In this document: piece by piece, positions 63,920-64,000 of the stretch
Layout of the letters: each line of letters opens with the position of its first letter
How positions within the stretch are numbered: position 1 is the first letter of the stretch
NCBI RefSeq assembly: GCF_007994985.1
Contig: NZ_VOQF01000013.1
Coordinates: 1 to 64,000, forward strand
Direction: 5' to 3'
DNA: 64,000 bases
From: Metabacillus litoralis
GTDB taxonomy: Bacteria > Bacillota > Bacilli > Bacillales > Bacillaceae
Made by a program: the position numbers and the translations under genes
The notes under the pieces: generated by a model
Told to the model about the DNA's origin: nothing
What the model saw: only the letters and a program-made list of their open reading frames with translations
Database searches by the model: none

Positions 63920-64000
63920 ATGAATACTGGTGATGTGATTTTTTAAATTATAATGTTTATTATTTTGATTGGTATTTTTGCTGTTGTATTTTTCCTTGTG
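63920..64000 (+). pseudogene. DUF4083-like small membrane protein with an early stop, cut by window end
   Basis: ATG at 63920 has AAAAGGGG upstream. The frame reads MNTGDVIF, a TAA stop (63944-63946), and then continues open in the same frame as IIMFIILIGIFAVVFFLV up to the window end. Family knowledge: DUF4083 proteins start with (M)N.GD.IFQL followed by one membrane helix, so the stop replaces a glutamine codon (CAA to TAA). The gene is either inactivated or restarted downstream. Confidence 0.55.

Noticed and set aside
1-64000. tRNA genes, rRNA genes, CRISPR arrays, prophage
   Set aside because: No cloverleaf with CCA-type end, no rRNA-like conserved blocks, no regularly spaced identical repeats with unique spacers, and no phage structural genes were seen.

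Overview
The window looks like chromosomal DNA of a low-GC, endospore-forming Bacillaceae bacterium (Bacillus/Metabacillus-like). The evidence is a gerA-type germination operon, GerP-family and small-heat-shock spore proteins, a CtaG, a YxiN-type DbpA, YkvR and YurQ relatives, and consistent GGAGG-type ribosome binding sites. Most genes lie on the minus strand. No rRNA, tRNA or CRISPR array was seen.

Layout. Positions 1-4.3 kb are accessory and decayed: a small secreted or anchored protein, a DUF4926 gene cut off at its junction with a tyrosine recombinase that has lost its catalytic C-terminus, and an intact XerS-like recombinase. Positions 4.4-10.1 kb hold a membrane protein, copZ, a DHA2-type MFS pump and dbpA. 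Positions 10.3-14.6 kb hold a gerA-gerB-gerC operon whose small fourth gene has been separated by an inserted 184-bp repeat. Positions 14.9-25.4 kb hold a SWIM/SNF2 helicase, DUF3231, a luciferase-like oxidoreductase, an MFS pump, a TetR pair with a clear operator and a GIY-YIG protein. Positions 25.7-28.5 kb hold an unusual spore cluster: two mirrored pairs of small heat-shock-like and GerP-like genes, plus a GerPC-like fusion. CtaG follows.

From about 29.6 to 59.4 kb everything is a cobalamin island on the minus strand. Reading 5' to 3': riboswitch - btuR - cobT; riboswitch - btuF - btuC - btuD/cbiZ - cbiB - cobD - cobU - cobS - cobC - second cobU-like gene; two tandem riboswitches - cbiW - cbiH60 - cbiX - cbiJ - cbiC - cbiD - cbiET - cbiL - cbiF - cbiG - cbiA - cbiP - cobA - cbiY-like - pduX - bluB - cbiM - cbiN - cbiQ - cbiO. 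This covers cobalt import, the early-cobalt (anaerobic) corrin pathway, lower-ligand synthesis, threonine-phosphate arm, nucleotide-loop assembly, adenosylation, corrinoid uptake and corrinoid remodelling. The core order matches the operon known from Bacillus megaterium. The end of the window has an aldo/keto reductase, a diguanylate cyclase and small membrane proteins.

The least explained signal is a set of non-coding mobile repeats of about 160-184 bp with GGCT...AGCC ends. Two copies have perfect 8-bp target duplications. Four of the five main copies sit 7-17 nt upstream of a ribosome binding site, including inside the B12 operons and the germination operon.
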